From: G965232465 sp965276005
GTDB taxonomy: Bacteria; Pseudomonadota; Alphaproteobacteria; JAQWUY01
Length of the DNA: 64,000 nucleotides
NCBI GenBank assembly: GCA_965276005.1
Contig: OZ254962.1
Span: forward strand, 62,001-126,000
Direction of reading: 5' to 3'
The position numbers and the translations under genes are program-made. Positions 44,570 through 53,497 of the stretch are shown here, piece after piece; the stretch's first letter is position 1; each line of letters opens with the position of its first letter. The notes below the pieces were generated by a model that saw only the letters and a program-made list of their open reading frames with translations, did not search any database and was not told the origin of the DNA.

Positions 44570-44581
44570 TTTTTCCCCTTT

Positions 44582-44637
44582 CTAGTACACCCATTTTTTG
44601 GGGGGTACTACTTTAACATTGTCCGTCATAGTAAATT
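44582..44637 (-). repeat. Partial duplication of the sdhA 3' end (15-codon mini reading frame)
   Basis: Minus strand of this spacer translates as KFTMTDNVKVVPPKKWVY followed by a stop, matching the true SdhA C terminus MFTMTDDVEVVPPKKRVY at 15 of 18 positions. From the internal ATG (44629) a frame of 15 aa remains, with AAAGGA upstream. A shorter piece, GGGTGTACCAGAAA, occurs once more at about 44644-44657, so the tail motif is present three times in all. Read as duplication by slippage or recombination; whether the mini frame is translated is unknown. Confidence 0.8.
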
Positions 44638-44663
44638 TTTTCCTTTCTGGTACACCCACTTTT

Positions 44664-46454
44664 CTAGTACACCCGTTTTTTAGGCGGCACCACTTCGACA
44701 TCGTCCGTCATAGTAAACATTCGCACGGGGCGGTATGATATGTGGACTTTGCCGCTTTGCATGTCCATATGGGCTATGGTGTGTTTCATCCAGTTTTTAT
44801 CGTCCCGATCGGGGAAGTCATCACGGGCTTGAGCCCCCCGGGATTCTGTGCGGTTTTCTGCCCCAACGATGGTAACCATCGCTTGCGAAATGAGATTTTC
44901 GAATTCCAATGCTTCGACTAGGTCGCTGTTCCAAATCATCGAGGTATCGCTGACTTTCATATGCGATTTGTCTTGCCACGACTGTTGCAATTTTTCGATA
45001 CCTGCCCGCAAGGGGTCTTTTTCACGGAACACGGCACAGTATTTTTGCATGGTGTTTTGCATGCTGAGGCGTAATTCAGCGGTGCCAATATCGCCTTTGT
45101 TGGTGCGGATTTTATCGAGTCTTTCCACCGCATCGACACCGGCGTTTTTCGGTAGCGGACGGTGTGGTGCGTTTTTGTCGACAACAGCTGCACAGCGATG
45201 TGCCACCGCCCGCCCAAAAACAATCAGGTCGAGCAGGCTGTTCGACCCCAAACGGTTGGCACCGTGTACAGAGACGCAAGCGGCTTCGCCCGCCGCCATC
45301 AGACCGGGGACAACCGCTTCTGTATTTTGGGCGGTGGGGCGTAACACTTCCCCGTGTACATTGGTGGGAATACCGCCCATGTTGTAATGACAAGTGGGAA
45401 GAACCGGAATAGGCTCCTTTTCCACATCGACACCGGCGAATACTTTGGCACTTTCGGCGATGCCCGGCAAGCGTTCGTGAATCACATCAGCGGGCAGGTG
45501 CTCCACATGTAAATGAATGTGGTCGGCGTTTTCGCCTACGCCCCTGCCTTCGAGAATTTCCATAGTCATAGCACGGCTTACCACATCACGGGACGCCAAG
45601 TCTTTGACATGCGGTGCGTACCGCTCCATAAACCGTTCGCCCGATTGGTTGGTTAAATATCCGCCTTCGCCCCGCACCCCTTCGGTAATCAAGCACCCCG
45701 CACCGTAAATACCGGTGGGGTGGAATTGGACGAATTCTGCGTCTTGCAAGGGAATGCCCGCCCGCTGTGCCATAGCCGACCCATCGCCGGTACAGGTGTG
45801 TGCGGAAGTGGCACTGAAATACACCCGCCCGTATCCGCCCGTACACAACACTACTTGTTTAGCGTGGAAACGGTGCAAGGTGCCATCGTCTAGGTTCCAT
45901 GCCATAACGCCCACGCACGCCCCGTCGGCGTCCATAATCACATCGAGAGCAAAGTATTCGATAAAGAAAGTGGTGTTGTTCTTTAGGCACTGTTGGTACA
46001 GCGTGTGCAAAATGGCATGTCCGGTACGATCCGCCGCTGCACAGGTGCGTTGGGCGGGGTCGCCTTCGCCATATTCTGTGGTCATACCGCCAAACGGGCG
46101 TTGGTAAATCTGCCCTGCGTCTGTACGGCTAAACGGTACCCCCATGTGTTCCAGTTCTAAAATCGAGGGAATCGCCTCCCGCACCATATACTCGATGGCG
46201 TCTTGGTCGCCCAGCCAATCGGACCCCTTGATGGTGTCATACATATGCCACCGCCAATCGTCCGCCCCCATGTTGCCTAAGGCAGCGGAAATCCCCCCCT
46301 GTGCCGCTACCGTGTGGCTGCGGGTGGGGAATACTTTGGTGATACAAGCGGTTTTTAAACCCGCTGCGGACAATCCTACAGTAGTGCGTAAACCAGCACC
46401 GCCCGCACCGACAACAACCACATCATATTTATGATCGATAATGGTATACTTCAT
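44664..46454 (-). CDS. sdhA: Succinate dehydrogenase flavoprotein subunit
   Basis: Catalytic subunit of complex II (596 aa), oxidising succinate to fumarate with covalent FAD. Dinucleotide motif VVVGAGGAGLRTTVGLSAAG; FAD-linking His in TRSHTVAAQGG; substrate residues in FVQFHPTGIYG and ASRDVVSRAM; C-terminal HMKVSDTSMIWNSDL. ATG 46454 overlaps the sdhD stop (ATGA) and is preferred over the open frame to 46496, which would add a Cys-rich tail. The tail ends PPKKRVY as in many alphaproteobacterial SdhA, and this end is partly duplicated downstream. Confidence 0.97.
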   Translation of the reverse strand: MKYTIIDHKYDVVVVGAGGAGLRTTVGLSAAGLKTACITKVFPTRSHTVAAQGGISAALGNMGADDWRWHMYDTIKGSDWLGDQDAIEYMVREAIPSILELEHMGVPFSRTDAGQIYQRPFGGMTTEYGEGDPAQRTCAAADRTGHAILHTLYQQCLKNNTTFFIEYFALDVIMDADGACVGVMAWNLDDGTLHRFHAKQVVLCTGGYGRVYFSATSAHTCTGDGSAMAQRAGIPLQDAEFVQFHPTGIYGAGCLITEGVRGEGGYLTNQSGERFMERYAPHVKDLASRDVVSRAMTMEILEGRGVGENADHIHLHVEHLPADVIHERLPGIAESAKVFAGVDVEKEPIPVLPTCHYNMGGIPTNVHGEVLRPTAQNTEAVVPGLMAAGEAACVSVHGANRLGSNSLLDLIVFGRAVAHRCAAVVDKNAPHRPLPKNAGVDAVERLDKIRTNKGDIGTAELRLSMQNTMQKYCAVFREKDPLRAGIEKLQQSWQDKSHMKVSDTSMIWNSDLVEALEFENLISQAMVTIVGAENRTESRGAQARDDFPDRDDKNWMKHTIAHMDMQSGKVHISYRPVRMFTMTDDVEVVPPKKRVY

Positions 46455-46741
46455 GTTGTCCACTCTACCACAACAGCAACGACAAACACACCCCAAACAA
46501 CGGCTTTTATCACAGCCATAAAAACAGGCACTTTGGTTTTGTCTGTGGTGTAATCCAGTAACACTGTTTTACATTCGTGCAATCCAACCAAAATCGCCGA
46601 TGCTATCCACCCATATATCCAAAAGGCAACCCCGCCACCGCCTTGTTCCATGTATACAAAAGGGGCTTTCGTTATCAGCATAGCCAGCGAAAACAGCAGC
46701 AACAGCACTGTATAGTAATGTTTTTTTAGACTGTGAACCAT
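46451..46741 (-). CDS. sdhD: Succinate dehydrogenase membrane anchor subunit D
   Basis: Small hydrophobic anchor (96 aa) with three membrane spans. The segment GLHECKTVLLDYTTD near residues 53-67 matches the haem-ligand His and the quinone-site Asp-Tyr of SdhD. It overlaps sdhC by 16 nt and sdhA by 4 nt, so the four genes are translationally coupled. Short and divergent, as usual for this subunit; identity rests on position and the His...DY pattern. Confidence 0.85.
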   Translation of the reverse strand: MVHSLKKHYYTVLLLLFSLAMLITKAPFVYMEQGGGGVAFWIYGWIASAILVGLHECKTVLLDYTTDKTKVPVFMAVIKAVVWGVFVVAVVVEWTT

Positions 46742-47157
46742 AGCAATACCCCCAATGCGGTTATAACCGCTAACACAACGGTTGTGTTACCGTATAGTTT
46801 TGCTTGCGGCAATTCCAATATGTCAGGATCCGCCCAAAGCATATACTTTATATCCGCATATATGAAATAAGCAACAGTTAAGAACACCGCAAACCAAATG
46901 GGATACCCCAATACAGACGCCAACATCCACAATACACCGTACACAACCAATGGTACAGTGTTGATGCTTATCAGCAAAATAAGTGCCAATAGGGCAATCG
47001 CCATACACCCCATAGCCGCCGCCCGGTGTAAAATCGAATACAACATTGTCCATTCCCACTTATAAATCTGTATATGGGGGGAAACGGGACGATCTCGTGT
47101 CGTACGGGCGGTAATATCCGCCGCTTCTGTCGCAGACTTAAATTCTATCTTGACCAT
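46726..47157 (-). CDS. sdhC: Succinate dehydrogenase cytochrome b556 subunit C
   Basis: Membrane anchor of 143 aa with three helices. The N-terminal block RPVSPHIQIYKWEWTMLYS followed by ILHRAAAMG keeps the quinone-site Ser and Arg. In helix 2 the family usually has a His-containing motif (HxxxGIRHLxxD); here the region reads YFIYADIKYMLWADPD, with no His. The haem ligand from this subunit seems absent. The gene starts the operon; a promoter candidate lies 54 bp upstream. Confidence 0.88.
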   Translation of the reverse strand: MVKIEFKSATEAADITARTTRDRPVSPHIQIYKWEWTMLYSILHRAAAMGCMAIALLALILLISINTVPLVVYGVLWMLASVLGYPIWFAVFLTVAYFIYADIKYMLWADPDILELPQAKLYGNTTVVLAVITALGVLLWFTV

Positions 47158-47210
47158 GTCGTATATGTTTAAAACCTGTTGTATATATATGCTTGTGTGA
47201 TATGTGTTGT

Positions 47211-47239
47211 ATTATATACCTGCCCCATAAGAATAGCAA
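47211..47239 (-). promoter_or_regulatory. Promoter of sdhCDAB
   Basis: Minus strand TTGCTA (47234-47239, 4 of 6), 17-bp spacer, TATAAT (47211-47216, perfect). The leader to sdhC would be about 45-50 nt. The gap 47158-47380 also has CTGCCC and GGGCAG arms around 47220-47258 overlapping the promoter, which might bind a regulator. Confidence 0.6.
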
Positions 47240-47380
47240 TATATTTTTTAGGGCAGTATAAGTTTACAGAATACGGGGATTTTAAGAAAAAATAGCAGCT
47301 AAATTGTATAAAAATAGTCCCTTATGAACGGGTATAAAAATACGCTTGCATATTTTTATAGGGTGGGGTATATACGGGGT

Positions 47381-47722
47381 ATGATTCATACAACCGATTC
47401 TGAAATTATTCTGGTGGAGCCAAGTTTTGGTATAGGCGATATAGTGGTGCATACCCTGTATCACTTCCGTGCGGTCGTCGTCGATGTGGACAGCCATTTT
47501 GACGAACACACATTTACTTTTGTGGCGGGCGATGAGGCGGTGCATATGGCACCTGACCAACCGTGGTACAAACTGTTAATAGACGATGGGGACGATTTGA
47601 GCTACGCCCCCGAAAGTGTGTTGTGTGCGGACTATTCTGCCGAACCGATTCGCCACCCTATGTTAGAAAATTACTTGGTGGCAAACAAAGGACGGTATGT
47701 GTCGACCACCATGCGACATTAA
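47381..47722 (+). CDS. HspQ/YccV-like protein (hemimethylated-DNA-binding domain family)
   Basis: Small protein of 113 aa. The YccV fold is clear: FGIGDIVVHTLYHFRAVVVDVD, DQPWYKLLIDDGDDLSYAPE, EPIRHPMLENYL. In enterobacteria HspQ modulates Lon protease and stress responses; the alphaproteobacterial role is less known. The frame is open to 47324; ATG 47381 is favoured because the conserved domain starts soon after and GGTGGGG lies upstream. pyrE follows after 3 bp. Confidence 0.85.
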   Translation: MIHTTDSEIILVEPSFGIGDIVVHTLYHFRAVVVDVDSHFDEHTFTFVAGDEAVHMAPDQPWYKLLIDDGDDLSYAPESVLCADYSAEPIRHPMLENYLVANKGRYVSTTMRH

Positions 47723-47725
47723 CCC

Positions 47726-48418
47726 ATGCCTATTTTAAGTAAAAGTGCCTGCCTTATGGATATGTGTAGTATTGCCGAAAAGACCGCCCAGATACTTATC
47801 GAGACTAAGGCGATTTTGTTTCGATTCGACACGCCCTTTGTGCTGACCAGTGGTGCAAAATCGCCCGTGTATGTGGATTGTCGCAAGCTGATAGCCTTTG
47901 CGGATGCCCGCCAAGATTTAATGCGAATGGGCAGCGAAGTGCTAAAACAAGCAGGCATCGCCAACAGTTTCGATGTGGTCGCAGGTGGAGAGACCGCCGG
48001 CATTCCATACGGAGCTTGGATGGCGGATGTATTGCATAAACCAATGGCATACATTCGCAAAAAACCCAAAGGCTTCGGACGAGGGGCAAGAATAGAAGGA
48101 AATGTGCAAGCAGGCGACAATGTATTGTTGGTAGAAGACATGACTACGGATGGCGGATCAAAAATATCATTCGTCGAAGGCATACGGGATGCAGGGGCAA
48201 CATGTCATCATTGTTTTGTCGTGTTCAGTTACGGCATATTCCCAGAAAAAATCACCGCCTTACAAACCAAACACGGCGTAATCTTGCACCATTTGGCAAC
48301 ATGGGCAGATGTGATAAAATACGCCGAAAAAACCCAATATTTCAAAAACGAATCAGACCTAAACAGTGTCAAACACTTCCTAGCAAACCCGCAAGCATGG
48401 CGGGCGGACAACGGGTAA
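47726..48418 (+). CDS. pyrE: Orotate phosphoribosyltransferase
   Basis: Pyrimidine-synthesis enzyme of 230 aa making OMP from orotate and PRPP. Motifs: FVLTSGAKSPVYVDCRKL, GGETAGIPYGAWMAD, YIRKKPKGFGRGARIEG as linked elements and the PRPP loop VLLVEDMTTDGGSK. It resembles the long PyrE variety of Alphaproteobacteria. The start could also be the ATG at 47756 (MDMCSIAEKTA), which fits relatives; 47726 is kept because it adjoins hspQ. Gap 48419-48537 to the next gene is AT-rich with no gene seen. Confidence 0.92.
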   Translation: MPILSKSACLMDMCSIAEKTAQILIETKAILFRFDTPFVLTSGAKSPVYVDCRKLIAFADARQDLMRMGSEVLKQAGIANSFDVVAGGETAGIPYGAWMADVLHKPMAYIRKKPKGFGRGARIEGNVQAGDNVLLVEDMTTDGGSKISFVEGIRDAGATCHHCFVVFSYGIFPEKITALQTKHGVILHHLATWADVIKYAEKTQYFKNESDLNSVKHFLANPQAWRADNG

Positions 48419-48537
48419 AACCGATTTTTTAAGGTGTGGCACTTTGCATGTGTATTGGTAAAGGGTGCGGCGATAGATTTATAAATTAAATACAGAATAA
48501 CATTTTTAAATATTTTTGGCATAAGTAGGCATTTTAT

Positions 48538-49926
48538 TTATGACTCTATGATTTTTATTTGCGTACTTATATAATTTATTGCTGTTTTTTCGTCTTGTTC
48601 AATTGCCATTTCTACTGCTTTTATGGCAAGTTGTAATAGCTGTTTTGATTGGCGTTGCTGATTATAAAAATCGTTGATATAAGTTTTAATTTTTTCTTGT
48701 ATTACTCGGTCAATTTTTGGAATCGGTATATGTTTAAATTCTTGTTTTGATATATTTGTTAAAATTGTCCCTGAACATCCTCTTTTTAATAAGGATTGCC
48801 CTATCCAAGACGACAAATACACATATAAGGTTTCTGTATTTATTTGCTTTTCTCGTAGAATATAAAAGCCTGTGGAGCATAATAAATTGTCTTGTTTATT
48901 ATTGACAATTGCTATGTTATCCAAAGATCCCTCGATGGATGAAACTATTAAATCTTTGTTTATGATTTTTTGTCTTGCACGGTTTGGTAATGCGTTGCCC
49001 ATTGTTATTTCTGGTATACTTATCTGCCCCCCTAATGTGATATTTGATAATTCAATATAAGCGTATTGTTTTGTTGCATCAGGGGTTACTTTATCATCGA
49101 TAAAATAAGATTGGTTGCTTATGCTATCGACACCGTTTTTATAATTTTTTAACTTGTCGATTATTTTTTTATAGTGTCCCTGATAATATTCTGCATCCAT
49201 TCGCTCCGCTTTTTGTACTTCTGAAAAATAGGCAATATATGATAGCTTTCTTTCGGGGTGCCAATTGAGCATATCCAATTCCGCCAGCAATATACTTTCT
49301 GCTTGTTGTAGAAAAATTTTACCCGATTTATTACATTGTCTAGCCCGTCGAATAATAAACGAGATTTTTTCTTGAAAATCATTAGACGCATTATATACCT
49401 TAATTTTTTTTATATCTTCTGGCGATACAGCATCATATAAAGACGCTTTGGTATATCTGCAAATGGATTTTATAAAGTATTTTGTTTTTGTATAACTATA
49501 TAAATAATCACTATTTATATTTGTAGGACGCAATACATAGAAACCACTTGTACCAATTAAATTACTACTATCTTTATCGTTTATATATGCCACCGCATTT
49601 CTATTTGGTCTAACAGTAGAAATACAAATATCTTTATCTTTCAAACGATAGGTTGCTCTTGATGGAACATTATCACTGATGTACTCTGTTGTATAATTAA
49701 GATCATTTAGTTGGGCATTGACAATCGATATATAATCAAAATTTTTATATGTTGAATCTATTCGCTGTACTTTTTCTTGTGAAATAAAATCTGATAATGT
49801 GTCATAATTACTTAACACCTTTTTGTTTTTTATGTACTCAGGGTGAAAAAATTCGGCATCAAACCTAATATCACTATTTTTTTTTACTTCACTCAAATTG
49901 ACAATAGAATATTGCATATTCGCCAT
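48538..49926 (-). CDS. DNA specificity subunit (HsdS-like) of the second RM module
   Basis: Target-recognition protein of 462 aa with two halves, each introduced by a similar block: RFDAEFFHPEYIK near the start and RMDAEYYQGHYKK near residue 240. Each half has a variable target-recognition domain followed by a coiled helix; the C terminus IYTyr-rich helix region ends with NDFYNQQRQSKQLLQLA. It begins 4 nt behind the methylase stop; an in-frame GTG or ATG upstream (49962) would overlap that gene. AT-rich, like the partner gene. It would direct methylation and cleavage to one bipartite site; the site is unknown. Confidence 0.82.
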   Translation of the reverse strand: MANMQYSIVNLSEVKKNSDIRFDAEFFHPEYIKNKKVLSNYDTLSDFISQEKVQRIDSTYKNFDYISIVNAQLNDLNYTTEYISDNVPSRATYRLKDKDICISTVRPNRNAVAYINDKDSSNLIGTSGFYVLRPTNINSDYLYSYTKTKYFIKSICRYTKASLYDAVSPEDIKKIKVYNASNDFQEKISFIIRRARQCNKSGKIFLQQAESILLAELDMLNWHPERKLSYIAYFSEVQKAERMDAEYYQGHYKKIIDKLKNYKNGVDSISNQSYFIDDKVTPDATKQYAYIELSNITLGGQISIPEITMGNALPNRARQKIINKDLIVSSIEGSLDNIAIVNNKQDNLLCSTGFYILREKQINTETLYVYLSSWIGQSLLKRGCSGTILTNISKQEFKHIPIPKIDRVIQEKIKTYINDFYNQQRQSKQLLQLAIKAVEMAIEQDEKTAINYISTQIKIIES

Positions 49927-49930
49927 CTTT

Positions 49931-51961
49931 CTAAACAAAACTAAATCCTTGTTCACGGGCAAATTCTAAAAATGCCTCAGCGATACCATCCGATAATTCT
50001 CCATTGTGATTATGCAGATCATGGTCGACTATATTGTGATGGTGTTTGTCCAATTTATAGCTGCCATCGGCATTGATTTTATGCACATAATCCCCCGAAT
50101 TATTTTTGCCTGATTTTTCCGAAGTGGCAAAAAATATAGGGTAATCGTCCACCTTCGGACAATCTGTATCATCCCATTTTTGCAGGAATAATACACTTGT
50201 TTTTGTACCTGTATGCGGTTTAAAGGTGTTTACATCCAATCCCACCACTGCTAAAATGCGGGCGTGCTGCATAATGTATTCTCGAATGTCTTTGTCGGTG
50301 GTATTATTAAACCGCCCCTGTGGCAATACCAATGCCAACCGTCCGCCCGGTCTTACAAAATCGAGATTGCGTTCGATAAATAAAATATCTCTGCCAACTT
50401 TTGATTTCATTTTGCCCGTGTCTTTAAAAGTTACATTGTATCTATTCAAAATACGGCTTTCTTTAATATCCCCAGCAAAGGGGGGATTGGCCAGTAGCAC
50501 ATCAAAATTAAATTTTTGATTTTCTGCACCATCGAGATTTTTTAATTGCTGTAAACGGTGCCAAACATCACTATATGTGTGCTGCCATTCGGGTAAATTG
50601 GTAAAGTCAGACCAGCGGTCATAATCGAGGGTATTTAAATGTAATACATTGGTATTGCCATCGCCGGCAATCATATTTAACATACGGGCAATGCGTACGG
50701 TTTTTTCGTCAAAATCGATGCCGAATACTTTTAACACATTCTCTCTTTCAGATTCGGGAATATTGTGGGCTTCGAATAAATGCCCTGTGATGTGAAAAAT
50801 ACTGTGTATGGGAAAGCCACACGACCCCGAAGCCGTATCGATAACATATTCGCCCGCTTTGGGTTGTAACATTTGCACGCACATATCGATAACATGTCGG
50901 GGGGTAAAGAATTGCCCCTTTTCGCCTTTCGAGGTTTTGTTTACAAGGTACTCAAACGCTTCGTCGACAACTTGTAAATTAGAATTAAACAATTTTATGT
51001 TCTGTAAAGACGATACACATATGGATAAATGTGATGGCGTAAGGGCAATGCTCGAATTCGTATCAAAAACTCCTTTCCATTGGCTTTTTGCCCTATCAAA
51101 TAATTTTTGAATTTTATCTTTAAGTTCGAATTCTGTTTGCCCCGTGTTGCGAAATGCCATTTTGCGAAAATCCGTGTCGTCAAAATCCTGCAGTTTATCG
51201 CACAACTCATAAAAGTTTAGCCCATTTGTATTTTTAAGGCTACGGTCAAGAAACAATTTGTCTTCTCTACTCTGGTATTCGTCATACAGTTTTGTAAACA
51301 ATAATTTAAATACTTCTTCGAATACATCAACCCCTGCATTGGCAAGCACTTCGTCTTCTAATTCCTTAATTTTGCCTTTTAAGGTTTTATTAAGTTTTGG
51401 AATTTCGTCCTCGATAACAAGATCTTTCCATGTAAACCGAGTGTTCAAAATATCCTCGATGGTTTCATTTGCTTTGGGTATATTGGTAATATCTGCAAAA
51501 TAATTTGGGTCTTTGCGGTTATAATGCGATAAACTACCCCCGTTTGTCCACACCGCAAGGGGGGCTCCTGTGGCATTACAATACGACTTTAATTGTTCTT
51601 TACCATCGGTTAATTTGGGTTTTTTAACCTCGATTATGATATAGGGGGTATCTTTGCGGTCTTTGTCAAAAACCACAATATCCGCCCGTTTGGTTTGTCG
51701 TCCAAATGATACCCCGTGCTCAAGGGCTATACGGTGTTTTGGGTATGCGTACTCTGTGACTAACTTGTGCAAATATAATTGCCGTGTAATCTCTTCGGGG
51801 GTTAATGAAATCTCTTTGTTGCGAATGAAACACAAAACCTTTGTTTTTTCTGTTGTTTTTTCTGTGTCCACAATACGATTTTCTAGCCAATCTATTTCGT
51901 TTTGACTAAAAATATCTAATCCATAATGGCTATCTTTTAAAATGTGTTGTACTTTTCCCAT
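49931..51961 (-). CDS. Fused HsdR-N-type nuclease / N6-adenine DNA methyltransferase
   Basis: RM enzyme of 676 aa. The N-terminal region carries a PD-(D/E)xK core: RADIVVFDKDRKD then IIIEVKKPK (about residues 90-117), with QLKSYCNATGAPLAVWTNG behind it as in HsdR N-terminal domains. From about residue 330 comes an HsdM-like methylase: QFFTPRHVIDMCVQML, motif I DTASGSCGF, motif IV LLANPPFAG. No helicase motifs are present, so it is not a classic type I HsdR. ATG 51961 has AGGA 10-13 nt upstream. With the S gene behind it, it forms a type IIG/IIB-like unit, unrelated in detail to that at 15-18 kb. Confidence 0.85.
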   Translation of the reverse strand: MGKVQHILKDSHYGLDIFSQNEIDWLENRIVDTEKTTEKTKVLCFIRNKEISLTPEEITRQLYLHKLVTEYAYPKHRIALEHGVSFGRQTKRADIVVFDKDRKDTPYIIIEVKKPKLTDGKEQLKSYCNATGAPLAVWTNGGSLSHYNRKDPNYFADITNIPKANETIEDILNTRFTWKDLVIEDEIPKLNKTLKGKIKELEDEVLANAGVDVFEEVFKLLFTKLYDEYQSREDKLFLDRSLKNTNGLNFYELCDKLQDFDDTDFRKMAFRNTGQTEFELKDKIQKLFDRAKSQWKGVFDTNSSIALTPSHLSICVSSLQNIKLFNSNLQVVDEAFEYLVNKTSKGEKGQFFTPRHVIDMCVQMLQPKAGEYVIDTASGSCGFPIHSIFHITGHLFEAHNIPESERENVLKVFGIDFDEKTVRIARMLNMIAGDGNTNVLHLNTLDYDRWSDFTNLPEWQHTYSDVWHRLQQLKNLDGAENQKFNFDVLLANPPFAGDIKESRILNRYNVTFKDTGKMKSKVGRDILFIERNLDFVRPGGRLALVLPQGRFNNTTDKDIREYIMQHARILAVVGLDVNTFKPHTGTKTSVLFLQKWDDTDCPKVDDYPIFFATSEKSGKNNSGDYVHKINADGSYKLDKHHHNIVDHDLHNHNGELSDGIAEAFLEFAREQGFSFV

Positions 51962-52048
51962 AACATTTTTTCCTGTCTGCATACTTTAGCATGTTGTGGC
52001 AGTATAACACGATATAAACAAATTTTCTATTCAAAAAGCTGGCAGTAG

Positions 52049-52855
52049 TTACCCCGTCAAGCTATCCCCCATAATAACCCGTTTTATCGTTGTTGCTAAG
52101 CCTGTGGTTGGGTCGGTTTCGATGTATACGCCGCTTATGGTCATGCTGGTTTCGGCGGGTTTAAAGCGTTCGTTTGGGTAGTGTCCCTGCATTTTTTGTA
52201 GGGCTATGTCTGTTTGCATGCCGATGATGCTGTTGTATGATCCGCACATGCCGGCGTCTGTTTGGTAGCCGCTGCCGTTGGGGAGTATGCGGGTGTCGGC
52301 GGTGGGGATGTGGGTGTGGGTGCCGACTATTAGGCTTACCCGTCCGTCTAGGTGCCACCCCATGCCCATTTTTTCTGCACTGGCTTCGGCGTGAAAATCC
52401 ACCACCACCGCATCAAAGCCGGCGTCCATAGGCGTACTGTGTGGTACAATGGTATCGATACTGTCCCACGGGCTGTTGTAGCGGGGATCCATACTGACCT
52501 GTCCCAAGATGTTTGCTATTAATACTCGATGTCCGTTTTTTGATTCTAGCACCATTGCTCCTCGCCCCGGAGCGTGGGACGATATGTTGTCCGGGCGAAT
52601 GATACGGGGCTCAGAATCGATAACTTGGTAAATATCCGCATTGTCAAACGCATGATTGCCAAGCGTAATCCCATCGATTCCCATATCGAACAAACCGTTT
52701 ATAATATTTTGGTTAATGCCGAACCCATGTGCAGCATTTTCCCCGTTGATGATAATAAAATCAGGGGCGTAGCGAACAACAGCGTCAGGCAAATACCGTG
52801 CCACCGCTTGGCGACCAGATTTGCCGACAATATCGCCTAAGAATAAAATTTTCAT
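52049..52855 (-). CDS. YmdB-like metallophosphoesterase
   Basis: Calcineurin-like phosphoesterase of the TIGR00282/YmdB family, 268 aa. Dinuclear metal ligands: GDIVGKSGR, NGENAAHGFGI, TLGNHAFDN, VDFHAEASAEK, and GTHTHIPTADTRI near the end. In Bacillus YmdB hydrolyses 2',3'-cyclic nucleotides and affects gene expression; the alphaproteobacterial role is not known. It is one of the genes found often next to 5-formyltetrahydrofolate cyclo-ligase, as here (72 bp upstream). Confidence 0.9.
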   Translation of the reverse strand: MKILFLGDIVGKSGRQAVARYLPDAVVRYAPDFIIINGENAAHGFGINQNIINGLFDMGIDGITLGNHAFDNADIYQVIDSEPRIIRPDNISSHAPGRGAMVLESKNGHRVLIANILGQVSMDPRYNSPWDSIDTIVPHSTPMDAGFDAVVVDFHAEASAEKMGMGWHLDGRVSLIVGTHTHIPTADTRILPNGSGYQTDAGMCGSYNSIIGMQTDIALQKMQGHYPNERFKPAETSMTISGVYIETDPTTGLATTIKRVIMGDSLTG

Positions 52856-52927
52856 ATATATCTCTTTCTAACCGCCAGCTGTGTGGGCGATAGGCTGTTG
52901 TAGCACACTATATGGGACTTTTCAAGA

Positions 52928-53494
52928 TTATGTTATGTGTAAAATGCGGGTTTCCGTAACAATATGGGTTAGGGGCTGGTCGGTTGCCTCGATGGGGACG
53001 GTGGGCATTTGCAATGCATCTATGCCGATGCCGATGGTTACGGGGGGGGCGTATGCGGCGATGGTGCGATCATAAAATCCACCCCCATATCCCAAGCGAT
53101 AGCCCCGGCTGTCAAATGCCAACAATGGTACCAATATAATATCTGGCACTGTGGTTTGTGCGGTGGGCACAGGGCAGGGGATGTTGTATATGTCCGTGTC
53201 TAGCACATCAGTTGCCCGCCACAATCTAAATATCAGCGGACTGTCCTTTTGCAAAGCACACGGCAAGGCGGCGGGGTTGGGCATGCTGTTTAACACGGGC
53301 AAAATATCTATTTCATCGGCGATGGGGTAATACCCCGCCACCGTGTGGCTAGAGGGAAAGCGTGCCAGTAAGCGGTGTATATTGTCATACAAAGGGACAT
53401 AAAAAACCGCACCAGCCGTATCACCCGTATCAGCCTGTGCCAATGCGGTTTTTCTGATATGTTTTTGTTGTCTGCGAATGGTGGCTTTATCCAT
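52928..53494 (-). CDS. fthC: 5-formyltetrahydrofolate cyclo-ligase
   Basis: ATP-dependent enzyme (188 aa) turning 5-formyl-THF into 5,10-methenyl-THF. The family hallmarks are the basic N terminus KATIRRQQKHIRKTAL with the ATP-binding Arg/Lys and the C-terminal LLAFDSRGYRLGYGGGFYDR. The ATG is 4 bp behind acnA, so probably co-transcribed with it. Elsewhere the 6S RNA gene often lies in front of this gene; here there is no room for it. Confidence 0.92.
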   Translation of the reverse strand: MDKATIRRQQKHIRKTALAQADTGDTAGAVFYVPLYDNIHRLLARFPSSHTVAGYYPIADEIDILPVLNSMPNPAALPCALQKDSPLIFRLWRATDVLDTDIYNIPCPVPTAQTTVPDIILVPLLAFDSRGYRLGYGGGFYDRTIAAYAPPVTIGIGIDALQMPTVPIEATDQPLTHIVTETRILHIT

Positions 53495-53497
53495 GTG

